DNA of 41,701 nt from Spirochaetota bacterium (GTDB lineage Bacteria; Spirochaetota; Spirochaetia; DTKZ01): positions 1 through 41,701 of the forward strand of contig JAOABU010000021.1 in the NCBI GenBank assembly GCA_026418195.1, written 5' to 3'. The position numbers and the translations under genes are program-made. Position 1 is the first letter of the stretch. Every line of letters begins with the position of its first letter. The notes beneath the pieces were generated by a model. It saw nothing but the letters and a program-made list of their open reading frames with translations. It was not told the DNA's origin and searched no databases. Positions 25,687 to 33,328 of this stretch are shown in pieces.

Positions 25687-26568
25687 ATGGAAGCAATTAC
25701 AACCCAAAGGAGGATGGAAATCCTCATTTCCCATAGTGGAGGCGGGGAACTCTTCTGGGCAGGGTGTATCACTGCTGTAGTGAGTACCGTTGTTGTAGGG
25801 CTTCTATCCTACCTTCTCTTCCCTTCTGTTGCGTTGATCTATCGAATAGGAGCTAACATTCTACTCTTAGGAACTACGATGATCATGGGGTTTGTGCTGC
25901 GTTTAGAATACACCCTGTCTAAACGCTACCGATTATCCGGGGGTGTTCCCCTCTATGTGGTCCTAATGTTCCTGGTATGGTTTGGTTATGCGCTAGTTCT
26001 GCTCATAGGAGCTCCTACTCTAGCAATGGGCATCGTTTCTAAGGCTCTAGTTCTACCCCTAGTGCTCGTATTCATTGGGGCATTGGGATACGGATTCTTC
26101 ACAAAAAAGCTTTTCTTCTTTGTGTTGAGAAACCTTTCACATCCCGACTATGTTTCCCTCCACTATCGAGAACAGATTTGGGAGCACTTAAAGCCTCTAT
26201 GGGAAACAGTGCGTCGGTATAAGGATCCTTGCACCCTGGCTTTGATCCGTTTGAACATGACGGAACAGCCTGTATCGATCCTTGAAATACTGAACTATCT
26301 CGAATCAGCGAATCGCCTGGTAAAGAACCAACTCCGACTGACAGATAGGAATGGGATACGCTCGAGGGACACTCTCTATGTACTACTTCCCAACACCGAC
26401 TTGGAAGTGTCTGAAATACCCTTGAAACGGATTCAGCAAGCTCTGGTGAGTGGAGGTTTTCAAGTGGAAAAAATCGCAACAACGGACCTGCGTAACGCGG
26501 ACACTTCTCCTACCGAATTACTTTCTACCCTTGAAGGGGAACTCAGACCTGCCGGAGCAAAAGTCTAA
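25687..26568 (+). CDS. Membrane protein with degenerate GGDEF-like domain
   Basis: A 293-residue protein. About four hydrophobic segments occupy residues 22-145 (FWAGCITAVVSTVVVGLLSYLLF, IGANILLLGTTMIMGFVL, VPLYVVLMFLVWFGYALVLLI, ALVLPLVLVFIGALGYGFF). A cytoplasmic domain follows whose layout matches GGDEF: a strand LALIRLN, a helix, then DRNGIRSRDTLYVLLPNTDLE in place of D..GR.GGDEF.VLLP.TD. The catalytic GG[DE]EF is lost, so it cannot be an active diguanylate cyclase; it may bind nucleotide or act only as a scaffold. The start is chosen from the leaderless promoter. No SD spaced properly is present; an AAAGGAGG at 25703-25710 directly abuts a later ATG and has wrong spacing. Confidence 0.7.
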   Translation: MEAITTQRRMEILISHSGGGELFWAGCITAVVSTVVVGLLSYLLFPSVALIYRIGANILLLGTTMIMGFVLRLEYTLSKRYRLSGGVPLYVVLMFLVWFGYALVLLIGAPTLAMGIVSKALVLPLVLVFIGALGYGFFTKKLFFFVLRNLSHPDYVSLHYREQIWEHLKPLWETVRRYKDPCTLALIRLNMTEQPVSILEILNYLESANRLVKNQLRLTDRNGIRSRDTLYVLLPNTDLEVSEIPLKRIQQALVSGGFQVEKIATTDLRNADTSPTELLSTLEGELRPAGAKV

Positions 26569-26672
26569 ACCAATACTAGAATCGAAGAACCAAACCCTTT
26601 AAAGCTTTCCTGGTAGAGCAATCCATCGATTACCAAAGTGTGAGCACGGTGATTAAAGCCTCTAAGTAATCC

Positions 26673-27734
26673 CTACTTGCCTGCGGCTAACAGTCGTTCC
26701 TTCAATTCTGTTTCCAGTTTCAGTAGCTCTTTCTCTGCCTGCGCCCGTTTCTCTCTACCCTCCCGTTGGATTCGAAGGGTTTCTTCTAGCGTGGTAATAA
26801 GATCGTTATTCACCTGCTTAAGGGTTTCCAACTCCACGATGCCTCGTTCCGCTTCCTCTGCTACTCCCAGGCTTCCCTCTTTTAACAAGGCTGCATTCTG
26901 TTTCAATAAGGTATTGGTAGTCTGAGAAACTTCTTTCTGGAGTTCCAGAGCCTTCTTCTGACGAAACAAACTTACCGCCAATACAATTTGGTTCTTCCAC
27001 AGCGGAAGCGTTGTTAATATGGAACTCTGTATCTTCTCTACTAACACCTGATTGTTGTTTTGGATCAGCCGAATTTGGGGAGCCATCTGAAGAGAAACCA
27101 TACGGCTCAGTTTGAGATCGTGAAGTTTTTTCTCGAATCGGTCCACCAGGGAATTTACATCCTGGTACCTCTGAGCATCCGCAGGGTCTTTCGTGGTTTC
27201 TGCTCGATTCCTTAACTCGGGAAGCAGAGTGTTTCGCAACTCTTCCACTTTGAGTTTCCCCGCAGTCAAGAGGATATCCAACTCTTTCAGGTACTCTTGG
27301 TTCCGGTTGTACAATTCGTCCAACAACACGATATCTTTCAGCAAATTCCGTTGAGCGGTTTCTAATTCCAGAACGATTCGTTCGATCTGTGAGGAAACCT
27401 TCTCGTATCGAGTGACAAATCTGCGGATGGAACCCAACAGGTCCCCGAGCCCCGGAATACGCTGCCAGAAAGATTTTTCTTTGGTCAAACTTCCAACATC
27501 CAGTTCTTTGATTTTCTCCAACAGATTGGACAGGATCGTTCCTGCTTCTCCTGCGTCCTTGTTACGGATCTCCAAAAGGACGGAATCGGCAAAACTAGCT
27601 ATTTTTTGCTGGGCTCCCACTCCAAATTGAAGAACCGACTGTGAGTTCCGTATATCGATCTTGGAAGCTTCCTCGCGGGCTTTTTCCAGATCCCGGGGAT
27701 CCAGTACCGTTAACTCCATCGATTGGTCACTCAT
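26673..27734 (-). CDS. TelA-family toxic anion resistance protein
   Basis: A 353-residue, highly helical cytoplasmic protein of the TelA family, associated with tellurite and other envelope stresses, though its action is unclear. Family segments are SFWQRIPGLGDLLGSIRRFVTRYEKVSSQIERIVLELE, LLKDIVLLDELYNRNQEYLKELDILLTAGK and LQMAPQIRLIQNNNQVLVEKIQSSILTTLPLWKNQIVLAV. Coiled coil is likely over most of the length, with a charged C-terminal helix. GGAGG precedes the ATG by 5 bases. It overlaps the end of the XpaC-type gene by 8 bases; TelA and XpaC genes often occur together. Confidence 0.92.
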   Translation of the reverse strand: MSDQSMELTVLDPRDLEKAREEASKIDIRNSQSVLQFGVGAQQKIASFADSVLLEIRNKDAGEAGTILSNLLEKIKELDVGSLTKEKSFWQRIPGLGDLLGSIRRFVTRYEKVSSQIERIVLELETAQRNLLKDIVLLDELYNRNQEYLKELDILLTAGKLKVEELRNTLLPELRNRAETTKDPADAQRYQDVNSLVDRFEKKLHDLKLSRMVSLQMAPQIRLIQNNNQVLVEKIQSSILTTLPLWKNQIVLAVSLFRQKKALELQKEVSQTTNTLLKQNAALLKEGSLGVAEEAERGIVELETLKQVNNDLITTLEETLRIQREGREKRAQAEKELLKLETELKERLLAAGK

Positions 27735-28356
27735 GAACTCCTCCCTTTCTATCCGTTTCCATCTGAATCGTTTGTTCCAGCACCTTCAGTTCTGCATCCA
27801 AGTCCAACACATCGTTGGACAGCAACTTTTCGTACTGATACTCAAAAGCTTTGGCAATCTGTTGCAGGCTCGCTTCCACACGGCTTAAAGTCTCCTGAAC
27901 AGAAGACTCAGTAGAGGTTTTTTCCGCTAACTCCACATACTGTCGTAGGATTTTGGCCACCGCCCTGACGTGATAGTTTAGGAAAGACTTTGCGAGATAT
28001 ATGTCTTTGGGATCTTTCTCTACCTCTTGGATAATCTTCCTGGCAAGAGCGATAATTTTTTCAGCATGGTCCCGTACTCGGGGATCCCGAATCCTTTTGG
28101 TCCATATGGCCATTTCATCCACATTCCGCTTCCCCAGGGAAAGGAGTTCTTTCTGAAGATCCCCAGATAAAGAGGAGCCCTCCTGTTCTATTTTTTTCTT
28201 CGGCGACAAGAGGACCCATGAAGTTAAACATACTCCGATGGAAGCCCCTATAGCCAAGACAAAGGTTCCCCCCCATAGGAGGGTAGTGACAAAGGCTAAT
28301 GCCCCTAATCCCCCTGCCCAAATTCCCGAAAACTCCGAAAAGTCTTTCCTTTCCAT
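27727..28356 (-). CDS. XpaC-like membrane-associated protein
   Basis: A 209-residue protein from the ATG at 28356. Two hydrophobic segments (FSGIWAGGLGALAFVTTLLWGGTFVLAIGASIGVCLTSWVLLS, residues about 8-50) are followed by a long helical domain with RIRDPRVRDHAEKIIALARKIIQEVEKDPKD and FLNYHVRAVAKILRQYVELAEK, as in the XpaC family. The function is unknown; linkage to TelA suggests an envelope stress role. The frame also opens at an ATG at 28410, but that base lies in the -35 box of the candidate promoter, whereas the ATG at 28356 has AGGGG 5 bases upstream. Confidence 0.82.
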   Translation of the reverse strand: MERKDFSEFSGIWAGGLGALAFVTTLLWGGTFVLAIGASIGVCLTSWVLLSPKKKIEQEGSSLSGDLQKELLSLGKRNVDEMAIWTKRIRDPRVRDHAEKIIALARKIIQEVEKDPKDIYLAKSFLNYHVRAVAKILRQYVELAEKTSTESSVQETLSRVEASLQQIAKAFEYQYEKLLSNDVLDLDAELKVLEQTIQMETDRKGGVHE

Positions 28357-28381
28357 TGTAACCCCTGCATTACCCTTTCTA

Positions 28382-28410
28382 ATCCTACTCAAAAGCGCTC
28401 TATTTGTCAT
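28382..28410 (-). promoter_or_regulatory. Candidate promoter of the xpaC-telA operon
   Basis: ATGACA (28405-28410) and TAGGAT (28382-28387) with a 17-bp spacer. The leader to the ATG at 28356 would be about 19 bases and contain the SD-like AGGGG. Each hexamer has one or more mismatches, so this is moderate evidence. Confidence 0.4.
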
Positions 28411-28469
28411 CTCTGAGTTTCCGCTTCTCCCATACCAGAGGATCGTATGGTTTCAAGGGAGTCGATGCC

Positions 28470-28497
28470 TTGAAATACAGGAGAGTTCTTCTATAAG
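28470..28497 (+). promoter_or_regulatory. Promoter of the PPi-phosphofructokinase gene
   Basis: TTGAAA (28470-28475) and TATAAG (28492-28497) with a 16-bp spacer. The leader is about 33 bases and contains AAGGAG, 9 bases before the ATG at 28537. Confidence 0.55.
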
Positions 28498-28536
28498 ATA
28501 CATAGGAAAGATCCCAATGAGAAGGAGAAGCGAACA

Positions 28537-30273
28537 ATGGACATTTCACCCCTCCAAGAAGCCAGGTATGCGTACAAACCCAAAGTACCACCTTTATTGA
28601 AGAAGTCTGTGTCCTCCATAACCGTTGAGCTAGGGAAACCTACCGAAGCTCTCACAGATCGCAAAGAGTTGAAAGCTATCTTCAAACACACGTATGGGCA
28701 GCCCATAGCTACCCTCGTACCCGGGAAAAACTCTAATGCTTCTGCAAGGATCAATGTAGGGGTCATCCTTTCCGGAGGGCAAGCTCCAGGAGGGCATAAC
28801 GTCATTGCAGGATTGTTTGATGGTATCAAGAAAGGGAATCCCGCTTCCAAACTGATCGGGTTTTTAGGAGGCCCTTCGGGGATTATCAAGGACAAGGCCA
28901 TCGAGATCACCGCAAAATTAGTTGATCAGTATAGAAACACGGGCGGATTCGATATCATTGGTTCAGGCCGAACGAAGATCGAAACCGAAGAACAGTTCAC
29001 CGCAACCCTAGCTACCGCAAAGAAACGAAAACTCAACGCCATCGTTATCATCGGGGGTGATGATTCCAACACGAACGCCGCAGTTCTTGCTGAGTACTTC
29101 CGGGAAAAGGGTGAACCCATACAGGTGATCGGAGTCCCTAAAACGATCGATGGGGACCTAAAGAATGAATATGTGGAAACCTCCTTCGGGTTCGATACAG
29201 CGGTGAAAACCTACTCCGAGTTGATTGGCAATATCGCTCGGGATGCCAATTCTGCAAAAAAGTACTGGCATTTCATCAAGTTGATGGGGCGGGCCGCTAG
29301 CCATATCTGCCTGGAATGCGCCTTGCAGACTCAACCGAACATCGCTCTCATTTCCGAGGAGATAGAGGCAAAGAATCAAACCTTGAAGGATGTAGTGGAA
29401 TACATCTGCTCCGTCATCGTCAAACGGGCAGAAAAAGGGGAAAACTTCGGAATAGTTTTAGTCCCAGAGGGCCTAATCGAGTTCATCCCCGAAATGAAGA
29501 AACTTATCTCGGAAATTAACGATATCCTGGCTCACAAGAATACTGAGTTCTCCTCTCTTGAGCCCGGCCAACCTCAGATCGATTTCATTACAGGACAACT
29601 CTCTATAGAATCTCAAGCTGTGTTTTCTTCCCTTCCAAAGGAGATCCAGTCCCAGCTCCTGATGGACCGAGACCCGCATGGAAACGTACAGGTATCCCGA
29701 ATCGAGACAGAGAAGCTACTCATTACCTTGGTAGAAGCTCGATTGAAAGAAATGAAAACTGCAGGCTCCTATACTGGCAGCTTCAGTTATCAGAGTCATT
29801 TCTTGGGGTACGAGGGAAGATCCGCTTTCCCATCCAACTTCGATGCCGATTACTGCTACTCCCTTGGTTTCACCGCGTTTCTCCTTATAGCTAACGGTCT
29901 TTCGGGTTACATCTCCTCTATCCGGAATCTAGCAAGACCAGCTGTGGAATGGGTTGCGGGTGGAATCCCCCTCACCATGATGATGAACCTTGAACGGAGG
30001 CATGGGAAGGAAAAACCAGTCATTAAAAAAGCCCTAGTGGACTTAAAAGGGAAACCCTTCAAAACCTTTGCTGCCAAACGAGAGAAATGGGCTCTCAGTA
30101 CATCCTACCTATGCCCTGGTGCAATTCAATACTTTGGTCCGGATGAAGTTTGCAACATGCCCACAAAGACCCTTCTTCTCGAGGCAAAACCCTTAAAACC
30201 CTCAGGCACTGGTACTAAAGCCAAGAGGAGCAATACAAATAAGAATAAAGTGAAGGAGAAGCCGGAAAAGTAG
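28537..30273 (+). CDS. pfp: Pyrophosphate-dependent 6-phosphofructokinase (long type)
   Basis: A 578-residue glycolytic enzyme interconverting fructose 6-phosphate and fructose 1,6-bisphosphate with PPi/Pi. The long form, as in plants and spirochaetes, is clear from the length and from [21 protein letters not shown] and FGFDTAV. PPi use is supported by Asp in GGDDS (173-177) and Lys202 in PKTIDGDL, the two positions that separate PPi- from ATP-dependent enzymes. [19 protein letters not shown] and the C-terminal YEGRS.FPSNFD are also conserved. The tail of about 25 residues is Lys/Asn-rich. It ends 9 bases from a convergent PfkB-type kinase gene. Confidence 0.93.
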   Translation: MDISPLQEARYAYKPKVPPLLKKSVSSITVELGKPTEALTDRKELKAIFKHTYGQPIATLVPGKNSNASARINVGVILSGGQAPGGHNVIAGLFDGIKKGNPASKLIGFLGGPSGIIKDKAIEITAKLVDQYRNTGGFDIIGSGRTKIETEEQFTATLATAKKRKLNAIVIIGGDDSNTNAAVLAEYFREKGEPIQVIGVPKTIDGDLKNEYVETSFGFDTAVKTYSELIGNIARDANSAKKYWHFIKLMGRAASHICLECALQTQPNIALISEEIEAKNQTLKDVVEYICSVIVKRAEKGENFGIVLVPEGLIEFIPEMKKLISEINDILAHKNTEFSSLEPGQPQIDFITGQLSIESQAVFSSLPKEIQSQLLMDRDPHGNVQVSRIETEKLLITLVEARLKEMKTAGSYTGSFSYQSHFLGYEGRSAFPSNFDADYCYSLGFTAFLLIANGLSGYISSIRNLARPAVEWVAGGIPLTMMMNLERRHGKEKPVIKKALVDLKGKPFKTFAAKREKWALSTSYLCPGAIQYFGPDEVCNMPTKTLLLEAKPLKPSGTGTKAKRSNTNKNKVKEKPEK

Positions 30274-30282
30274 GTCTTCGCT

Positions 30283-31236
30283 TCAACGGATACGACCCGG
30301 TCTAACATGGACCGCATTGAGAAAAGCTACTCGATGGGCCTCTCGGATGTATCCTTCTAGGCCAGCCTGGAACACTTCGGAAGAAGGCGCAGGAAAGCCT
30401 TCCTCCTTCCAGGCTTTTAGGAACCCAGCTAAAAACGCATCCCCACAGCCTGTGGTATTTAACACACGAAGGTTGATATCCGAGTACACAGGTGCATGGA
30501 ACACATTGCCTCGATTGTAAAACAGGGTATCTTCTTTTCCATTGGTGGTTATACAAACAACCCCATACTCTTCTGCCAGCCGGGAGAATTCCTCTTCCAC
30601 CCGAAACATCAACCTATTATCCCGAATTTGTTCCTTCTCGGGTGACTTTCCTAAAAAGGTACTGATAAACTCGGCCAAGTTCGTTTTTACTACGTCAGGT
30701 CGATAGGGCAAACAATCGATGAGATCCTTCCCCCGAATATCTAGGATCACCCGTTTTCCAGCTTCCTTTGCTTGTAGCACGAACTCTGCATAGAGGGTTC
30801 CCGTGTAACCCGGGGCACGGGTTCCACTGATTACCACACAATCGGATTCTGGCAGGAGGGTTTGAAAACGGTCCCGTACATCCTTCTCTGTATCGGGTGA
30901 CACAGGTTTTGCTTCCTCTACCAACTCAGTGGTGGTACCTTTCTCTAAGTTTAGTAGGGTAGTACAGAAACGAACCTCTGAACCTGAGTCAGGGGCTATA
31001 ATTCGAAGGATGTCCTGTTCTGCAAGGGTTAAAAATAAATTTCGTAACATTCCTCCGGCATGGGTCAAATGAATGGTCGGGATTTGCAGTTGTTCCAACA
31101 CCCGTGCCACATTTACCCCTTTTCCTGAAGCATCAAGATAGTAGGTAGGCGTACGGTTTACCTCCCCTTCCCGCAAGGAAGAAAAGACAAGGGTCTTCTG
31201 CAGGGTAGGGTTCAGACATACCACTAGAACCATCAT
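30283..31236 (-). CDS. PfkB-family sugar kinase (1-phosphofructokinase/tagatose-6-P kinase type)
   Basis: A 317-residue ribokinase-fold kinase. The N-terminus VVCLNPTLQKTLVF and the substrate loop DASGKGVNVARVLEQL (35-50) resemble the FruK/LacC branch, which phosphorylates sugar phosphates. The ATP/anion-hole signature is NTTGCGDAFLAGF (260-272) with catalytic Asp266; the usual GAGD reads GCGD. The exact substrate is uncertain. The start overlaps the stop of the EamA gene by 4 bases (ATGA), so three genes (alcohol dehydrogenase, transporter, kinase) form one operon, suggesting uptake and processing of a small carbon compound. Confidence 0.88.
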   Translation of the reverse strand: MMVLVVCLNPTLQKTLVFSSLREGEVNRTPTYYLDASGKGVNVARVLEQLQIPTIHLTHAGGMLRNLFLTLAEQDILRIIAPDSGSEVRFCTTLLNLEKGTTTELVEEAKPVSPDTEKDVRDRFQTLLPESDCVVISGTRAPGYTGTLYAEFVLQAKEAGKRVILDIRGKDLIDCLPYRPDVVKTNLAEFISTFLGKSPEKEQIRDNRLMFRVEEEFSRLAEEYGVVCITTNGKEDTLFYNRGNVFHAPVYSDINLRVLNTTGCGDAFLAGFLKAWKEEGFPAPSSEVFQAGLEGYIREAHRVAFLNAVHVRPGRIR

Positions 31237-32075
31237 GTTTTCCGGAGTCGATAAGCTGACATGATAGAGGAAAAGGTCACAGCAAGCACGATCAAACCTC
31301 CTCCCATCAGGGCATTTCGGGTAGGGGCTTCACCAAGGACCAGAAACACCCATAGAGGGTTCAGAATCGGTTCTAATGTGGTAATAAGCATTGCTTGAAT
31401 TGTGTTGATCCTTTTAATTCCCCGAGCGAACAGGACAGAAGAAAGACCAATCTGAAAAAATCCCAACACCAAAAGGGAGATCCATCCGGAACTTGACAAA
31501 GCAGGGGGATGGGAGAGTATCGAGGGTAGGGAGAAGAGAAACACTATCAGATGGGAAAGGAGGATCGATTCTACAGGGGAACCTGATTTCTGCATCCGCA
31601 TAAAGATAGCATAAAAGGCAAAAGTGAAACCGCTTCCTATGGCTAACAGGTTTCCTAAGGAGTTACCTGGGGAGACCTTTTCCCTGAAAAAAAGGGCCAT
31701 CCCACATAAAATCATCACCAGACCGACCCAATGTTCCCACTGGGGATGCTCCTTTAAGAGGATCCAGGCAAAAATGGCTACATACAAAGGAGCTCCATAC
31801 TGTAAGAGAATCGCGTTTGCCGACGTGGTAAGCTTATTCGCATATACGAAAAGGATCATGGTTCCTGCATTACAGAGGGCAGCTAAGATCTGCGGAGCCG
31901 AGAACGTGATCTTTGGTTTCCGTATAAGTAGAAGAATCGTGAGGCCACCTAGCAAACTTCGGGCGCCCGCAATTCCCAGAGGAGTCCAATCGACTAATTT
32001 AATGAACAGTCCTCCTAAACTCCAAAGGAAAGCGCAAAAAACGAGGGAGAGGATGGCGATAACCGTGGGATGCAT
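31233..32075 (-). CDS. EamA/DMT-family transporter
   Basis: A 280-residue inner-membrane protein with about ten transmembrane helices arranged as two EamA repeats (LSLVFCAFLWSLGGLFIKLVDWTPLGIAGARSLLGGLTILLLIR in repeat 1, IGSGFTFAFYAIFMRMQKSG...LEPILNPLWVFLVLGEAPTRNALMGGGLIVLAV in repeat 2). Such proteins export or import small metabolites; the substrate cannot be told from sequence. It overlaps the alcohol dehydrogenase stop by one base (TGATG) and the kinase start by 4 bases, so all three are translationally coupled. Confidence 0.9.
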   Translation of the reverse strand: MHPTVIAILSLVFCAFLWSLGGLFIKLVDWTPLGIAGARSLLGGLTILLLIRKPKITFSAPQILAALCNAGTMILFVYANKLTTSANAILLQYGAPLYVAIFAWILLKEHPQWEHWVGLVMILCGMALFFREKVSPGNSLGNLLAIGSGFTFAFYAIFMRMQKSGSPVESILLSHLIVFLFSLPSILSHPPALSSSGWISLLVLGFFQIGLSSVLFARGIKRINTIQAMLITTLEPILNPLWVFLVLGEAPTRNALMGGGLIVLAVTFSSIMSAYRLRKT

Positions 32076-33265
32076 CAGTACCTATCCTTAAGAATTGTTT
32101 CGATGTCTTGTACGGTGAGGGGTATGGGGTGATACTTAGCTTCTGTCTTTGATGCAATCATGGAAAGATCGGACTCCTTTAACCCTAACTCTCGCAAAAG
32201 GGGCATTTTCGTTTCCGTACTGAACCGCTCCAATGTCTTGATTAAGAGTGCTGCATTCCCATTATCACTACCGGCATCCTTCCCGCTCAAGGCCATTCCA
32301 GCTCGAGCGTATCGCTTCAGTACAGAATCTTCCGAAGGATCATCCATCCGCATGGCTCTGCTAACGGTGAACCTTGTAGCTGAAACGACCAGGCTTCCAC
32401 AAACTATCCCATGAGGGATGGGAAACAATCCACCCATAGGAGACGCAATACCATGTACCACTCCCAGACCTGCCTGAGCAAGACATACCCCTGAGATATA
32501 GGCAGCATATGCCATCTGAGATCTCGCTACTAAGTTCCTGCCGTCCCTGTAAGCAGTTAGGAATCCTTTTCCGGCTAATTCGAGGGCTTTCAGTGATAGC
32601 CCGTCTGTAAAAGGATTGGCCCTTGTACATGTATAGGCCTCCAATAGTTGCGTGATGGCATCCAACCCCGAGGCAGCAGTAACCTCTGGCGGACAAGAAA
32701 TGGTCAGTTCAGGATCCAGTATGGCTACATCAGGGACAAAGTTGTCGTGACGAAGGGACTTTTTGAATCCCGAAGGGCCGATTCGGCTAATTACCGCGTT
32801 CTTCGTGGCTTCAGCACCTGTACCAGAGGTCGTGGGAATCGCAATAAGAGGAAGCCGGGTACCCAATGGTTTTCGAGTTCCCACCCCTTCAAGATACTCT
32901 TGAACAGAACCCTCCATCGTGTAAAGAGCCGCTACTGCCTTTCCAGTATCGATCACGCTTCCCCCTCCAATGGCAACCACACCCTCTGTACGGGACTGAT
33001 CCTTTACCGCTTTCAGGGTTGCCACAATGGAATCCACTGTTTCAGGGGACGGTTCTCCTACCACAGAAAATTCCGTATACCTGATATGGGCCTTCTTTAG
33101 ACTTTCGATCAAGCGATCATACGCGGGACTCTGTTTGAAAGACCTACCTCCTAAGATCAAAGCTATATTTTTTAATGATCGATCTTGTAGTATCTGGGAC
33201 AGCTGTGAACTACCTCCCGCTCCAAAGCGGAGTTCTGGAAGTCGGGTGATTTGAAAGGAATTCAT
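32075..33265 (-). CDS. Iron-containing alcohol dehydrogenase family protein
   Basis: A 396-residue group III alcohol dehydrogenase. Motifs are the NAD-binding VAIGGGSVIDTGKAVA, PTTSGTGAEATKNAVI, and the metal region SGLDAITQLLEAYTC with GVVHGIASPMGGLFPIPHG. In classical members the metal ligands are Asp, His, His, His; here the first His (DALTH) is Gln (DAITQ), while the two later histidines remain. This Gln occurs in a subgroup of the family, and the bound metal is not known. The ATG at 33265 has no SD; the promoter lies 8 bases upstream. First gene of the operon with the EamA transporter and PfkB kinase. Substrate unknown. Confidence 0.9.
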   Translation of the reverse strand: MNSFQITRLPELRFGAGGSSQLSQILQDRSLKNIALILGGRSFKQSPAYDRLIESLKKAHIRYTEFSVVGEPSPETVDSIVATLKAVKDQSRTEGVVAIGGGSVIDTGKAVAALYTMEGSVQEYLEGVGTRKPLGTRLPLIAIPTTSGTGAEATKNAVISRIGPSGFKKSLRHDNFVPDVAILDPELTISCPPEVTAASGLDAITQLLEAYTCTRANPFTDGLSLKALELAGKGFLTAYRDGRNLVARSQMAYAAYISGVCLAQAGLGVVHGIASPMGGLFPIPHGIVCGSLVVSATRFTVSRAMRMDDPSEDSVLKRYARAGMALSGKDAGSDNGNAALLIKTLERFSTETKMPLLRELGLKESDLSMIASKTEAKYHPIPLTVQDIETILKDRY

Positions 33266-33273
33266 GGATAGAA

Positions 33274-33302
33274 ACTGTACCGAAAAAATCGATTTAGGTA
33301 AA
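33274..33302 (-). promoter_or_regulatory. Leaderless promoter of the alcohol dehydrogenase operon
   Basis: On the minus strand TTTACC (33297-33302) and TACAGT (33274-33279) are 17 bp apart. Eight bases separate the -10 from the ATG at 33265, and no SD is present. The -35 overlaps that of the divergent promoter by two bases. Confidence 0.6.
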
Positions 33303-33321
33303 GCAAAAAGGATGATATACT
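33293..33321 (+). promoter_or_regulatory. Leaderless promoter of the dCMP-deaminase fusion gene
   Basis: TTTAGG (33293-33298) and TATACT (33316-33321) with a 17-bp spacer; seven bases then lead to the ATG at 33329. There is no correctly spaced SD. The -35 shares bases 33297-33298 with the opposite promoter, so RNA polymerase can probably serve only one side at a time. Confidence 0.6.
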
Positions 33322-33328
33322 TCTTTCC

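Noticed and set aside
26569-26672. Possible small RNA or terminator between the GGDEF-like gene and telA
   Set aside because: No stem with T-run and no promoter were found; only short palindromes such as AAAGCTTT.
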